Assembly (NCBI GenBank): GCA_900315095.1
Contig: OMXS01000013.1
Span: forward strand, 26,337 to 90,336
DNA: 64,000 bases
Source: an uncultured Prevotellaceae bacterium
Lineage (GTDB): Bacteria; Bacteroidota; Bacteroidia; Bacteroidales; Bacteroidaceae
Reading direction: 5' to 3'
This document shows, in pieces, positions 17,202 through 26,300 of the stretch (position 1 is its first letter; each line of letters begins with the position of its first letter). A program made the translations under genes and the position numbers. The notes beneath the pieces are model-generated. The model was not told where the DNA came from, did not search any database, and saw only the letters and a list, made by a program, of their open reading frames with translations.

Positions 17202-18356
17202 CTATTTCTTTACTTTGATAAAATATTTTGGCTCTCCAAGATTCTTCTCGGGATGAGCAATGCAAATGAAGTCGCGCAGCAGTCGCTCGGGGTGGAACGG
17301 TGTGTCCTCGTAGAAGGTGTTCAGAGAGTTATTGCATCCGTAGATGTTTCCTTCACGGAAAGCACGGAACTGACTATATCCCGCCTTCTCTGAAAGCAGT
17401 TCTTTTGACGTGATATCATGCGGAGCGCTATAGCGGAAAAGCCAAATGTCAGCATCCATAGCCTTCTCAAGCACCGCCTCGAACGGCAACGAGAGAGAGC
17501 CGCTCGACTCATCCTCACTCCATGCATAACCGATGTCGGCATCACTAATCATTTGTCCTATGGTGCTCTTGCCACCAGGCACATACCATACCGAGCCTGT
17601 TAGCTTGTCCATAAGAACTGTTTTCTTTCCTCCCTCGTCCTTCCTCATTCCTCCTTCTGCCTTGAGTCTCCCGTATTCTTTATCCACTTCGGCAAACAAA
17701 GAGTCGGCCTGCTGTTCCTTTCCGAACAACATTCCATAGAAGCGCATCCACTCGGCACGTCCGAGAGGCGAGGTCTCCATGTAGTCGGCTGTCTCGATAA
17801 CAGGGATGTTCAACTCACTTACGCGGCCATAACCGCCGCTGTTCTGGAACGGCGAGAGGAATATGGCATCAGGTGCAAGGTCGATAATAGTCTCTATTGT
17901 AGGACTCAGCGCACTTCCGCAATCGCGTATCTTGCCCGACTTGACACCCTCTTTCACCCACGGAAGATTGATGTATTGCAGGTCGCACACACCGCCGACG
18001 GCATCGGCAGCACCCAGTTCGTCTGTCAAAGCACAATGAACGCTGGTCGCGATGAGTGCTTTCTTCAAAGGAGTGTGTACTATAGTGGCACCTGGGTGCA
18101 ATACCTTGAGACTGTCATCACTTGCACCACTACCGTCACCAGGCACCAGCAGATAGGCATGAAGCGTCTTCCCCATGTTCCAGGGGTCGGCAAGTGTTAC
18201 TACACTATAGCCGTCGCACTCCACAATCTTTATGCGTTCGGCATATTTCAATTGCAGGGTGTCGCCCACAGCGTTGCTTACCATCACACCCTTGCATCCC
18301 GTTCCCGCGACTATCGTAAGCGCAACGGCAACGGCAAAGAAAAAGAGTTTCTTCAT
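17202..18356 (-). CDS. BtuF/FecB-like ABC transporter substrate-binding lipoprotein
   Basis: A 384-aa lipoprotein with signal peptide ending VAGTGC (Cys 21). The body has the helical-backbone metal-receptor pattern: LGAADAVGGVCDLQYI, LAPDAIFLSPFQNSGGYG, and the DYMETSPLGRAEWMRFYG motif common in Bacteroidetes haem/B12/iron-complex binders. Residues ~227-243 (AEGGMRKDEGGK) are Gly/Glu-rich and encoded by a GGAGGAATGAGGAAGGA-type low-complexity repeat, apparently inserted in a helix linker. First gene of the permease-prmC-recX run. Its promoter overlaps a perfect palindrome (18401-18416) rather than a riboswitch, so control by a repressor is likely. Ligand could be cobalamin, haem or siderophore-iron. 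Confidence 0.85.
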   Translation of the reverse strand: MKKLFFFAVAVALTIVAGTGCKGVMVSNAVGDTLQLKYAERIKIVECDGYSVVTLADPWNMGKTLHAYLLVPGDGSGASDDSLKVLHPGATIVHTPLKKALIATSVHCALTDELGAADAVGGVCDLQYINLPWVKEGVKSGKIRDCGSALSPTIETIIDLAPDAIFLSPFQNSGGYGRVSELNIPVIETADYMETSPLGRAEWMRFYGMLFGKEQQADSLFAEVDKEYGRLKAEGGMRKDEGGKKTVLMDKLTGSVWYVPGGKSTIGQMISDADIGYAWSEDESSGSLSLPFEAVLEKAMDADIWLFRYSAPHDITSKELLSEKAGYSQFRAFREGNIYGCNNSLNTFYEDTPFHPERLLRDFICIAHPEKNLGEPKYFIKVKK

Positions 18357-18375
18357 CTATATATTATATATGCTG

Positions 18376-18416
18376 CAAAGTTACTCATTTTTCCAATGTA
18401 TACCAAACGTTTGGTA
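18376..18416 (-). promoter_or_regulatory. Promoter with a 16-bp palindromic operator over the -33 box
   Basis: On the minus strand TTTG, a 20-nt spacer and TAACTTTG (18383-18376) form a promoter 20 nt before the ABC binding-protein gene. The -33 TTTG lies inside TACCAAACGTTTGGTA (18401-18416), a perfect 16-bp palindrome, so a dimeric repressor bound there would block RNA polymerase. Confidence 0.65.
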
Positions 18417-18422
18417 ATCTTT

Positions 18423-18510
18423 TTACATGTGGCTTATAATAGTGTTACATGTGGCTTGTAATAGTGTTACATGTGGCTTGTAACAACATTACAGACGGTT
18501 TGTAATAATA
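18423..18510. repeat. 22-nt period tandem repeat, four units
   Basis: Units at 18423, 18445, 18467 and 18489. The first three share TTACATGTGGCTT and the fourth starts TTACAGACGGTTTGTAA. Each unit has weak dyad symmetry (TTACA...TGTAA). Lies just upstream of the operator at 18401-18416. Confidence 0.8.
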
Positions 18511-18515
18511 CGAAA

Positions 18516-18547
18516 AAGGTGCAGCACGTTTTATTGTGCCACACCTT
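18516..18547 (-). terminator. Hairpin terminator of the 508-aa repeat-module gene
   Basis: AAGGTG/GCAC pairs with GTGC/CACCTT across an internal CA/CA mismatch. On the minus strand it is followed by TTTTTCG. Close relative of the hairpin at 20341-20372. Confidence 0.7.
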
Positions 18548-18624
18548 CTAAAGCTTCACATTATCACCCAGAGTTTCTTCCTCCGACGTGTGACAGGAAG
18601 CCGCGTGTTAAGCATTAGTATTAT

Positions 18625-20148
18625 TTACTTTATTGCAACCTTATGACCGTTGTGGATATACAAGCCTTTCTGCATTGGCTTGCCGTTGCACAGACGGCCG
18701 TCGATGGTGTACCATTCGCCGTTCTCGTCAACACTCCAATTATCGTCTGAAAAGACTGTCGATATTGCGGTTGACGTATCATTATTAGCTGTGTTGGACA
18801 ATGGAATGAATGATACGGTCTTCTGTTCATGGTCCAGTGTAAAGGTGTATATTCCGGGTTTTCCTACGCAGTACATGTTTCTTCTTTCACCTGTGATGTA
18901 TCCTACGGAATTGTTATCTTCGCTGAACTCCCAGATGTAATAAGCATTGTTCCCTTTTTTGACGTTTCTTTCAGCAGCTGTCAATTCGAAGATTCCGTAA
19001 TCGTCACTTCTAACAATGAAGAACGCCTCGGTGGTCATTTCCTTCGTTAGTTTGTTGTCTACGAATACATACTCGCTCTCCTCATTGAGCATCTCTGTTA
19101 TCATGTATTTCGTCTCGCTCTCGGTCTGTGGAGCGATGGTTAGGGTCATCCCATTATCGGCAGTTTCATTAAGAGTGAATACCCATGTGTTTGCCTTAAT
19201 GATGTAGAAATTCTTTCCACTATCGAATGTCGGCAGATTCTCATGGTTCTCTGCGGTGATGATAACCGCGTCTAAAATGGTATTGCCAGCGTAGTATTTT
19301 TTCCCATTGTTGTCCTTGATATAAAACTCAGTCTGTGCAGGAATTGCCTGTGTGAGAGTTAGTTTGTCGAAAGCATACTCGTTGCCGTCATTGGTAACCA
19401 AAGTGTACTCCTTACCATCGCTGAGTTCTGCTGTTACCGCATTGTTTTTCAGGTCGAGAGTGAAAGTGTATGTTCCTTTTTTCGCCATTCTGTACATGCA
19501 TCTTCTTTCGCCAGGAATGAAGTTTGTGGTGTTGTTGTCTTCGCTGAACTCCCATATGAAGTAACCTTCTTTATTGTTACGGTCAACAGCAGTCATTTCT
19601 GCTATTCCGTAATCGTCACTACGTATGATAAAGAACGGTGTTGTGGTCATTTCCTTCGTCAGTTTGTTGTCCACGAAGACGTCTTCACTCTCTTCTTCGC
19701 GCGACTGCGAAATCATATACTTTGTTTCGCCTTTCTTTTTAGGTCTCACAGTAAGTTTAACGCTTCCGTCCTCTGCCTCGTTAATTTCGAATATCCATGT
19801 ATTTGCCTTAGATATGTAGAAGTTCTCACCCTCTTTAGATGTGTTCAATTTCTTATGATTTTCTGCCCTGATGATATTTTTGTATTCATCTGCTGCATGG
19901 TATTCTATTCCATTGCTGTCCTTAATGAAGAAACTTACATGTGCAGGGAGTGCTTTCGTCAAGGTCTTGCCATCAAAGTAGAATTCGCCATAGTCTTCGA
20001 CAACAAGAGTGTACACCTTTGTGGATAATAGTGTAACATCCCCTCCATTCTCCAACCCTGAATTTGCTGTTTCTGCTGCCTGTGCCCTTGTGCCAAATAT
20101 CATCGCGATCAATAGGCTAAGGGTAAACCACTTGAATTGATTTTTCAT
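18625..20148 (-). CDS. Secreted protein with two tandem copies of an unnamed ~185-aa module
   Basis: About 507 aa from MKNQFKWFTLSLLIAMIFG, a clear signal peptide; the frame from 20367 is rejected because its first 73 codons cross the promoter (TAACTTTG, 20189-20182). Two tandem repeats follow (about residues 35-225 and 226-420). Each has IPAQTEFYIKDNNG, TAENHENLP, KANTWVFTLNE, ETKYMI, then DNKLTKEMTT, RSDDYGI, YIWEFSEDNN, GERRNMY and YTFTLD. The same module occurs once in the 1218-aa protein at 30406-34062. The C-terminus (WYTIDGRL, KGLYIHNGHKVAIK) is the shared tail. Probably exported and surface-linked; the module may be carbohydrate-binding, but that is a guess. Confidence 0.8.
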   Translation of the reverse strand: MKNQFKWFTLSLLIAMIFGTRAQAAETANSGLENGGDVTLLSTKVYTLVVEDYGEFYFDGKTLTKALPAHVSFFIKDSNGIEYHAADEYKNIIRAENHKKLNTSKEGENFYISKANTWIFEINEAEDGSVKLTVRPKKKGETKYMISQSREEESEDVFVDNKLTKEMTTTPFFIIRSDDYGIAEMTAVDRNNKEGYFIWEFSEDNNTTNFIPGERRCMYRMAKKGTYTFTLDLKNNAVTAELSDGKEYTLVTNDGNEYAFDKLTLTQAIPAQTEFYIKDNNGKKYYAGNTILDAVIITAENHENLPTFDSGKNFYIIKANTWVFTLNETADNGMTLTIAPQTESETKYMITEMLNEESEYVFVDNKLTKEMTTEAFFIVRSDDYGIFELTAAERNVKKGNNAYYIWEFSEDNNSVGYITGERRNMYCVGKPGIYTFTLDHEQKTVSFIPLSNTANNDTSTAISTVFSDDNWSVDENGEWYTIDGRLCNGKPMQKGLYIHNGHKVAIK

Positions 20149-20181
20149 TTTCTTTCTCTTTTTTGTGTCAAATAATCGGCG

Positions 20182-20300
20182 CAAAGTTACTATCATCTGA
20201 ATGGTATATTGTAAAACATACACTGTTTGTGACACATATTGTTGCGACAAATGCAGTTTTTTGCGACAAAATGGGGGAATGGTGCCAAAATTTGTCGCAA
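20182..20300 (-). promoter_or_regulatory. Promoter region with three TTGCGACAAA sites
   Basis: TAACTTTG at 20189-20182 on the minus strand is the likely -7 of the 508-codon gene. Upstream lie TTGCGACAAA at 20242-20251 and 20261-20270 and its reverse complement at 20291-20300, a possible binding-site cluster. Confidence 0.5.
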
Positions 20301-20340
20301 ATACCCGTCGTTTTGAGAAAACTATAATAATAAAAATAAA

Positions 20341-20372
20341 AAGGTGTGACACATGTTGCTGTGCCACACCTT
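20341..20372 (-). terminator. Hairpin terminator of the giant secreted-protein gene
   Basis: AAGGTGTG and CACACCTT with inner ACACA/TGTG pairs form the stem; on the minus strand it is followed by TTTTTATTTTTATT. It sits about 20 nt past the stop at 20392. Confidence 0.8.
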
Positions 20373-20391
20373 AAAACTAAAGAGCGAATAT

Positions 20392-23300
20392 TTACTTAAC
20401 CACTACCTTGCGAACGCTGCCGTCCTTCATGCGGACAACCTCGATGCCACGATGGTTCTTGTCAATAATCTTCTTTCCGTCGAGAGTGTAACGACCCTCG
20501 ATGTTCTCGTCGTCAGCGTTGAACTCGATGATGCCTGTGGTAACACTCTTCGATACGTTGTATCTCACATATTGTGTCTTACCGCGCTGTGTTGCGCTGA
20601 TGACTATCTCAAAGTCCTTAGCGTCATTGGTGTCAACAGTAAGTACATCACCCTCGAGACTTACTATGCCTGCAAGTTCCTCGGGCAGAGCGTCAGCGAT
20701 GGCATATGTCACCGTGCCTTGCTCGTCAAGAGTGAATGCTTCGGCGATACTTGCTGTCGTACCCTCGGTAATCTCAAGCGTTGCAGTTGTCTCTGGTCTC
20801 TTGTCACCAAGATTGTCAAGACAGAAGTAAGTGGCTGTTGTGAGGCCCCAACTGTTCTTGCGTGATCCGTCGAACGAGAATGAGAGGTTCTTCACCGTGC
20901 CTAACTTACTGAGGTCTATCCACTGCCATGCGTCGAGATAGTAGCGGTCGGCCTCCTGTACTGCACGATAGTCTGCAAGATAATACTCCGTGCTATTGCC
21001 GTTGTCAGCGGTGATGGTCAGTTTGAACCAGTCACCTTGCTTGAATACGCCGTCGGTCATGCCGTCGCCATTGAGGATATTGTCAACAACCCATGCGTCG
21101 TTGGTGATATACATTCCAGGAATAACATCACCATCGGCGTTGTTCATGACATATATCTTGCCACCCTGCGGGTATGCCACAACGTAGTTCTCCGAACCAT
21201 TTACGCCTCCTCCAACAGCATTGTTGAACTGGTCAGTAACGTATGTGCTGAACGAAGTGCTTGTGGTGTTAGCGTACATGAAGTCATAGAAGTAAGACCA
21301 TTCAGGCATACAGCCGTTATCGAACTTGAATGAACCGCTCACGAATGAGCCAAGCTGTAGGTTCTCGCCTCTCTCGAAGCTCTCCTCTGGGAGGTAGAGT
21401 TTCTCGAAGTCAGCCACCTGAAGGTCACCTGTTACGATAGCGCGAACAGTTGCTGTGTCGCCCTTCTCTGCTGCATCGGTGACAACGAAGATGTAGTCGG
21501 TACACTCGGTAGGAGTATCCGCTGTCATGAAGATGTCATCAATGTCATCTGCACTCTCGAAGGTCTCGGTGAGCAGCACGTTGTGCTTGCTGTCCATCCA
21601 TGTGAGAGTGTAAGGAGCGGTGCGCTCGTCAACGAGTACCATTGCCATAAGGTTAACGGTCTCTCCTGATGCAATGGTCTCCTCTTCGGTTGAATTGTTG
21701 ATGTAAACCTCAGCCTCTGGAGCATCGGTTACAGGAGGAGTAACGTCCATTGTGAATGCTGTTGTCTGGCTGGTGCTTTCTGCATCGACGCCGCGCAGAC
21801 TTACAGGCAGGAAGTATGCGATGTACTCGGCATTGTCTTCAAGACCTTCCACCTCGATGATGGCCTCAGCATTGGCAGCTACGTCCTTCTTCGTCTCGCT
21901 TGCCTTCAGTTCTTCTGCTGTAGGAGCGGTCTCGTCAGACTTCTTCACGATATAGTAAACAGTAGACGCGAGGTCGGTCTTCACTGAGAACGAAGCCTTG
22001 CCGTCAAGATGAGTGATTACCTGTGGATAGCCATCCTGCATAACAGGAGCGCTCATTGCGTTCGGGTCATACTCGTAAGCACCGATGGTGATGTTCTCTG
22101 CCGGACGCTCCTTGCCGTTGATGTCGGTGGTGACGTATGCAAGAGCCTTTGCTGTGAGCAGGTCACCGTCGAGGTCGTTGGCTGGCTCCAGAATCTCGTT
22201 GCTCAGGAATGTCACTTGCTTGTTGATACTTCCCGTTGCACCTGTTGCTGCCACGAAAGCGTCGAAGTCGCCAGTAGTGCTCGATGAAGCACGGAAGAAT
22301 GTCTCGCCACTTGTATAGATGACGTTGTTCTGGAAGTTAATTTTGTCTATTCCCAGATTAGCGTCGTTATAGAGGTTAACGGCATAGCCGCTGGTCTCGT
22401 TCTGGATGATATTGTTCACCACGTTCACGTTACCATAGCCGTCGTCCAGTTTTGACGAAGCCCAGAAGGCAGCACCGCCCTCGGTACCTGTCATGCGGAT
22501 GGTGTTGTATGCCACGTTCACGTTCTTTACCTTTGTACCGTTAAACTTGAAGGCTGCGTAGCTGGCACTGAGCGAAGCCAGGTTAATGACGTTGTTGGCA
22601 ATCAGCACAGGAGCCTCAGCCTTACCTTCCAGTTGGCGAAGGTTCATTACGGCAGCGTAGGTCTTTGGTGCTACGTTGAAGATGTTACCAGTGATTTCAG
22701 TTGCCTCGTCATATTCGTCGCGCAGTTGCATGTCAAGGATGCCCACGCTTATCTTTGTCTCTGCATCGGCGTCAATGGTAACGGTGTTGTTCTTAATCTT
22801 CACACCCAGTTCGTCCATTACATAGATAGCCTTCGTACCATTGTTTTTGAAGGTGTTGCCTTCAATCACACCGCCCGCTTCCTTAGGCAGCGCAAGGTAA
22901 GTAGTTCCACCCATAGAGACACCTATTTTACCGCCTTCGAGCAGACAGTTCTTCACGGTGAGATAGTCGTTGTTCTTGTTCTCCTCGTCGATAATGGTGT
23001 GTCCCACAAGACAAACATCCTCGCCCGTGATAGTGCATATCGGAGCATGCAGGTAGCAGTTGTCTATGGTAGCATGACGACTCTCGTCCTTTACCATCAC
23101 CACAGCCTTATATGCCTTGTCGGTAGTGTAGATTTCGAGGTTCTTCAGCGTGACATAGTTGGCTTGGTAGAGCGTCACAACACCGTAGTCTTTCTTATGC
23201 TGGTCGTCGCTGTAACCGCCTGTGGTGTAGTTGTTATGATATATCTTAACGTCACGCTCGCCGCTCTCGCTCTCAATGGTGAGAGTGTTCACGCCACCCA

Positions 23301-26300
23301 TTCCCTTGATGTTAGGAATGCGCACCTTCTCGTTATAGTCGCCTGCCTTGATCTTCAGAGTCACCGCACCGTCCATACCAAGTACACCGATATCGTCAAT
23401 GGCACCTTGAATGGTAGCATAGTCACCACCTTGTCCTACGGTATAAGTTCCGCTCTTTCCGCTTGCAACAGTGAATGTGGCAGTAACGGGTTCTTCCATT
23501 GGGATTGTTGTGCCGTCAACAGTGATGCTGTTCAGCGTTGCAGAAACTTCTGTTCCTACCGAAGCATCAGCCTTCACGTCGTATGTAAGCCAGAAGTAGT
23601 AGGTTCCAAACTTTGTTACTGAATAGCTGCCGTTGAATTCCTCGTTGGCAGAGAAGGTTGTAGTAGTGCCCGTCTGATAGATGTGGTAGTTCTTAACAGC
23701 CTCGCCGTCGGTTCCTGTGATGTCGAACGCGGTAATCTCAACAGGTGTGAGGTCACCCTTTGCCTCTACCATAATCTTCAGCATCTTGGTGTCGGTCTGT
23801 CCCTTCAGTACCTCGTTGGTGCTGATGTCTTCGGCGGTAACGCCAGTAACCACCACGTCGGTCTTCTTGTAACCTTCAACCAACATTGCGAAGTTAGGTT
23901 TGATGTAGCTGCCCTTGCCTATATATTTTATAGTAATCTTGCCACCATTGACATCGGCGTCAGAGATGATTGGGTCGAACTTAGCAGACGAACCACTAAG
24001 GTCGATGATTTGATTCTCATCGAGTTCCTCACTGCCTTCGTATATATATAGGTGTGCTGTTGATGAGAAGTCGATACCCTTGTCGGTAAGCCTAATGCAG
24101 TCGGCATCGCCAGTAGGAGCGAAAGTGATGGTGGCAGTCACACCATCGGCACCGTCACCCTCTGGACCGCCGTCGTCATAGAGGTTAACTATCTGTCCCA
24201 GTCCAAGACTAACAGTACCGTGGAAGCCTTGAGTCATCAGAATCTGGTTCTTCAGAGTGCGCTCACCCTCCGGGTCGCCGTTTGCAACTTCAACCTCAGA
24301 GCCTGCATTGACAGACACCAGTTTTGCATCGATGGTGCTGTTTTCTTCTGCGTCAGCCTTTACATCTACTTTCACCGTGAAGATATTGTCACCCTCTGCA
24401 AGGGCTACGGCTTCAGAAAGAGTTACTGTTACCTCGGCTGCTGCGGTTGCCTCGCCGAGTTTTGTATCGTCTTGCCAAACACTAACATTTGAAATGTTAG
24501 CCTCAGTACCTTTAAGGTTAATCTTCATGCTGCTCAACTGCAGAGCCTCGAGATTGCCTTCGGTCTTAACATTAACGTTCAGAAGATCCTGCTCGTTAGC
24601 ACCTATTGAAGCGTTGGCAGTGCTTGCCTGCTCTACCTCAACACCCGTCACTGCCATTGGCTTCGAGAGATATTCGCTGACAGTGGCTTTGAATCCCTTA
24701 TAATAATATGAATAAGAAGACTTTGGATTAAAGACGATTGTAAGAGAACCGTCGGCAGCAGTAGAACGGATGGTCTTTCCAGGACCTGTTGACTCCTGGT
24801 CGTTGCTGTTGAGTTCCCACAACAGTTCTCCGCTTGTGCCTTGTCCTGCATAAATCTTGAAGGTAGACTTGTTTCCATAACTTGAAGAAGCATACTGCAC
24901 GTTGAACTCCGAGAAGTCTATCTGTGTCACCATACCCTCATGCTTCGGAATGAAGATGTTGATACGGTCGTCGGTTCCTGCCTCGCAGTACGAACTGTAA
25001 GTGCCTGCTGTCTTGGTGTAGAAGTCGATGGAACCGTTCACGGTCTTGGTCACAGTACCTTGGTCAGCATGTGAAACCACCTCGTTCTTCACCATGCGGT
25101 CGGCAATAGTGCCATCGCTGACGTTCTCAGTCTTTGCAGAGCCGTTGACAAGTGCAGTAACGCTAACAACCTCGGCGCTTACGAACTCACTGTTCAGAGC
25201 CTCTTCGCTGATGTCATACTTCAGCGTGAACACGTTCTCGCCCTCTACAAGTGTTTGCGGAGTGGTGAGAGTTATCTCGAAGTTGTCGGCATTTACCTCA
25301 GCCTCGCCCACCTTTGTTGTTCCGAAGTAAAGCGATGCCTTGCTTATGAGAGCATAGGTGTCATCGGCAGAGAATGCCATCTTCTGCACCTGCATTGCTG
25401 GTTCTGTATCCTTTGCCTTGACAGTGATGGTAAGAATGTCCTGCTCGGTGTCGCCAGCGGCAACAGTTTCTGTAGAGGCTACTGCAGATGTTATGCCGTC
25501 GAAGTCCATTGGCTGTGGCACAAAGAGACTTACCTCTGCCTCAAATCCGTCGTAGTCGTAGTCTTGCGATGCGGCCTCAAGCACAACGGTCATCGACCCG
25601 TCTTCAGCGGTAGAGCGCACGATGCCTGTCTCTCCGTTAAGTTTCTCGGCAATCAGATTCGCCGCTGTGGCCTCAGTTCCATTGTAGAACTTAAGTGTCT
25701 GGTGATACATGCTGCCGTTGTTAATAACGAGTTTCGACAAGTCAACCATCACTTTCTTGCCTTCAACACCAGAAAGGAATGTCACCTGACCGCTTGCAGT
25801 ACCCTTAATGCTGCCGTCCTTGCCGCCTTCGTCATAGAACTGCAGCGGTGTCTCGCCAACGGTTATTGTCTGCGGTGTCGATGTCATGATGACAATGGCG
25901 GGATTCTCTACTGCAACTGATGTGCCGGCGGTGAACGGAGTTACGCCTTCGGGCTGTCCTTCGGTGGCAATCTTCGTAACGTCGAGTTGCACCTTCGCGC
26001 CTATCTCGGCAGTTCCGAGAATGTCGCCCTTTATGATGAAGTTGTTGGTGCCGTCGCTCAGTGCCTGATTCAGGGCGAACTTATAGCCGCTTCCCTCTTC
26101 AGTGACAGCAGCGTCAATGGCAGCGTCGCCATAATAGAGTTTCAGGGCTGTGGGTTCCACCATGCCCTCGTTCTGTGTCAAATTGAATGAGATTGATGTC
26201 ACCTTGTCGGGGTTCATCACACCCTCGGCGGTGACGTAAGCTGTTGCAAGGTCAACGTCCTGCTTCTTTGTAATTGTTGCAGAAACATTGTCGTAGTTTG

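Noticed and set aside
18423-18510. CRISPR array
   Set aside because: Repeats are contiguous with a 22-nt period and no unique spacers; no cas genes in the window.
20149-20367. N-terminal extension of the module protein
   Set aside because: The extra 73 codons cross the promoter and repeat sites; a classical signal peptide begins at 20148.
22633-23622. 329-codon plus-strand ORF inside the giant gene
   Set aside because: It is the antisense of the beta-helix region, shows His/Val-rich composition of a reversed frame, has no start signals, and the minus frame is unbroken for 2167 codons with clear domains.
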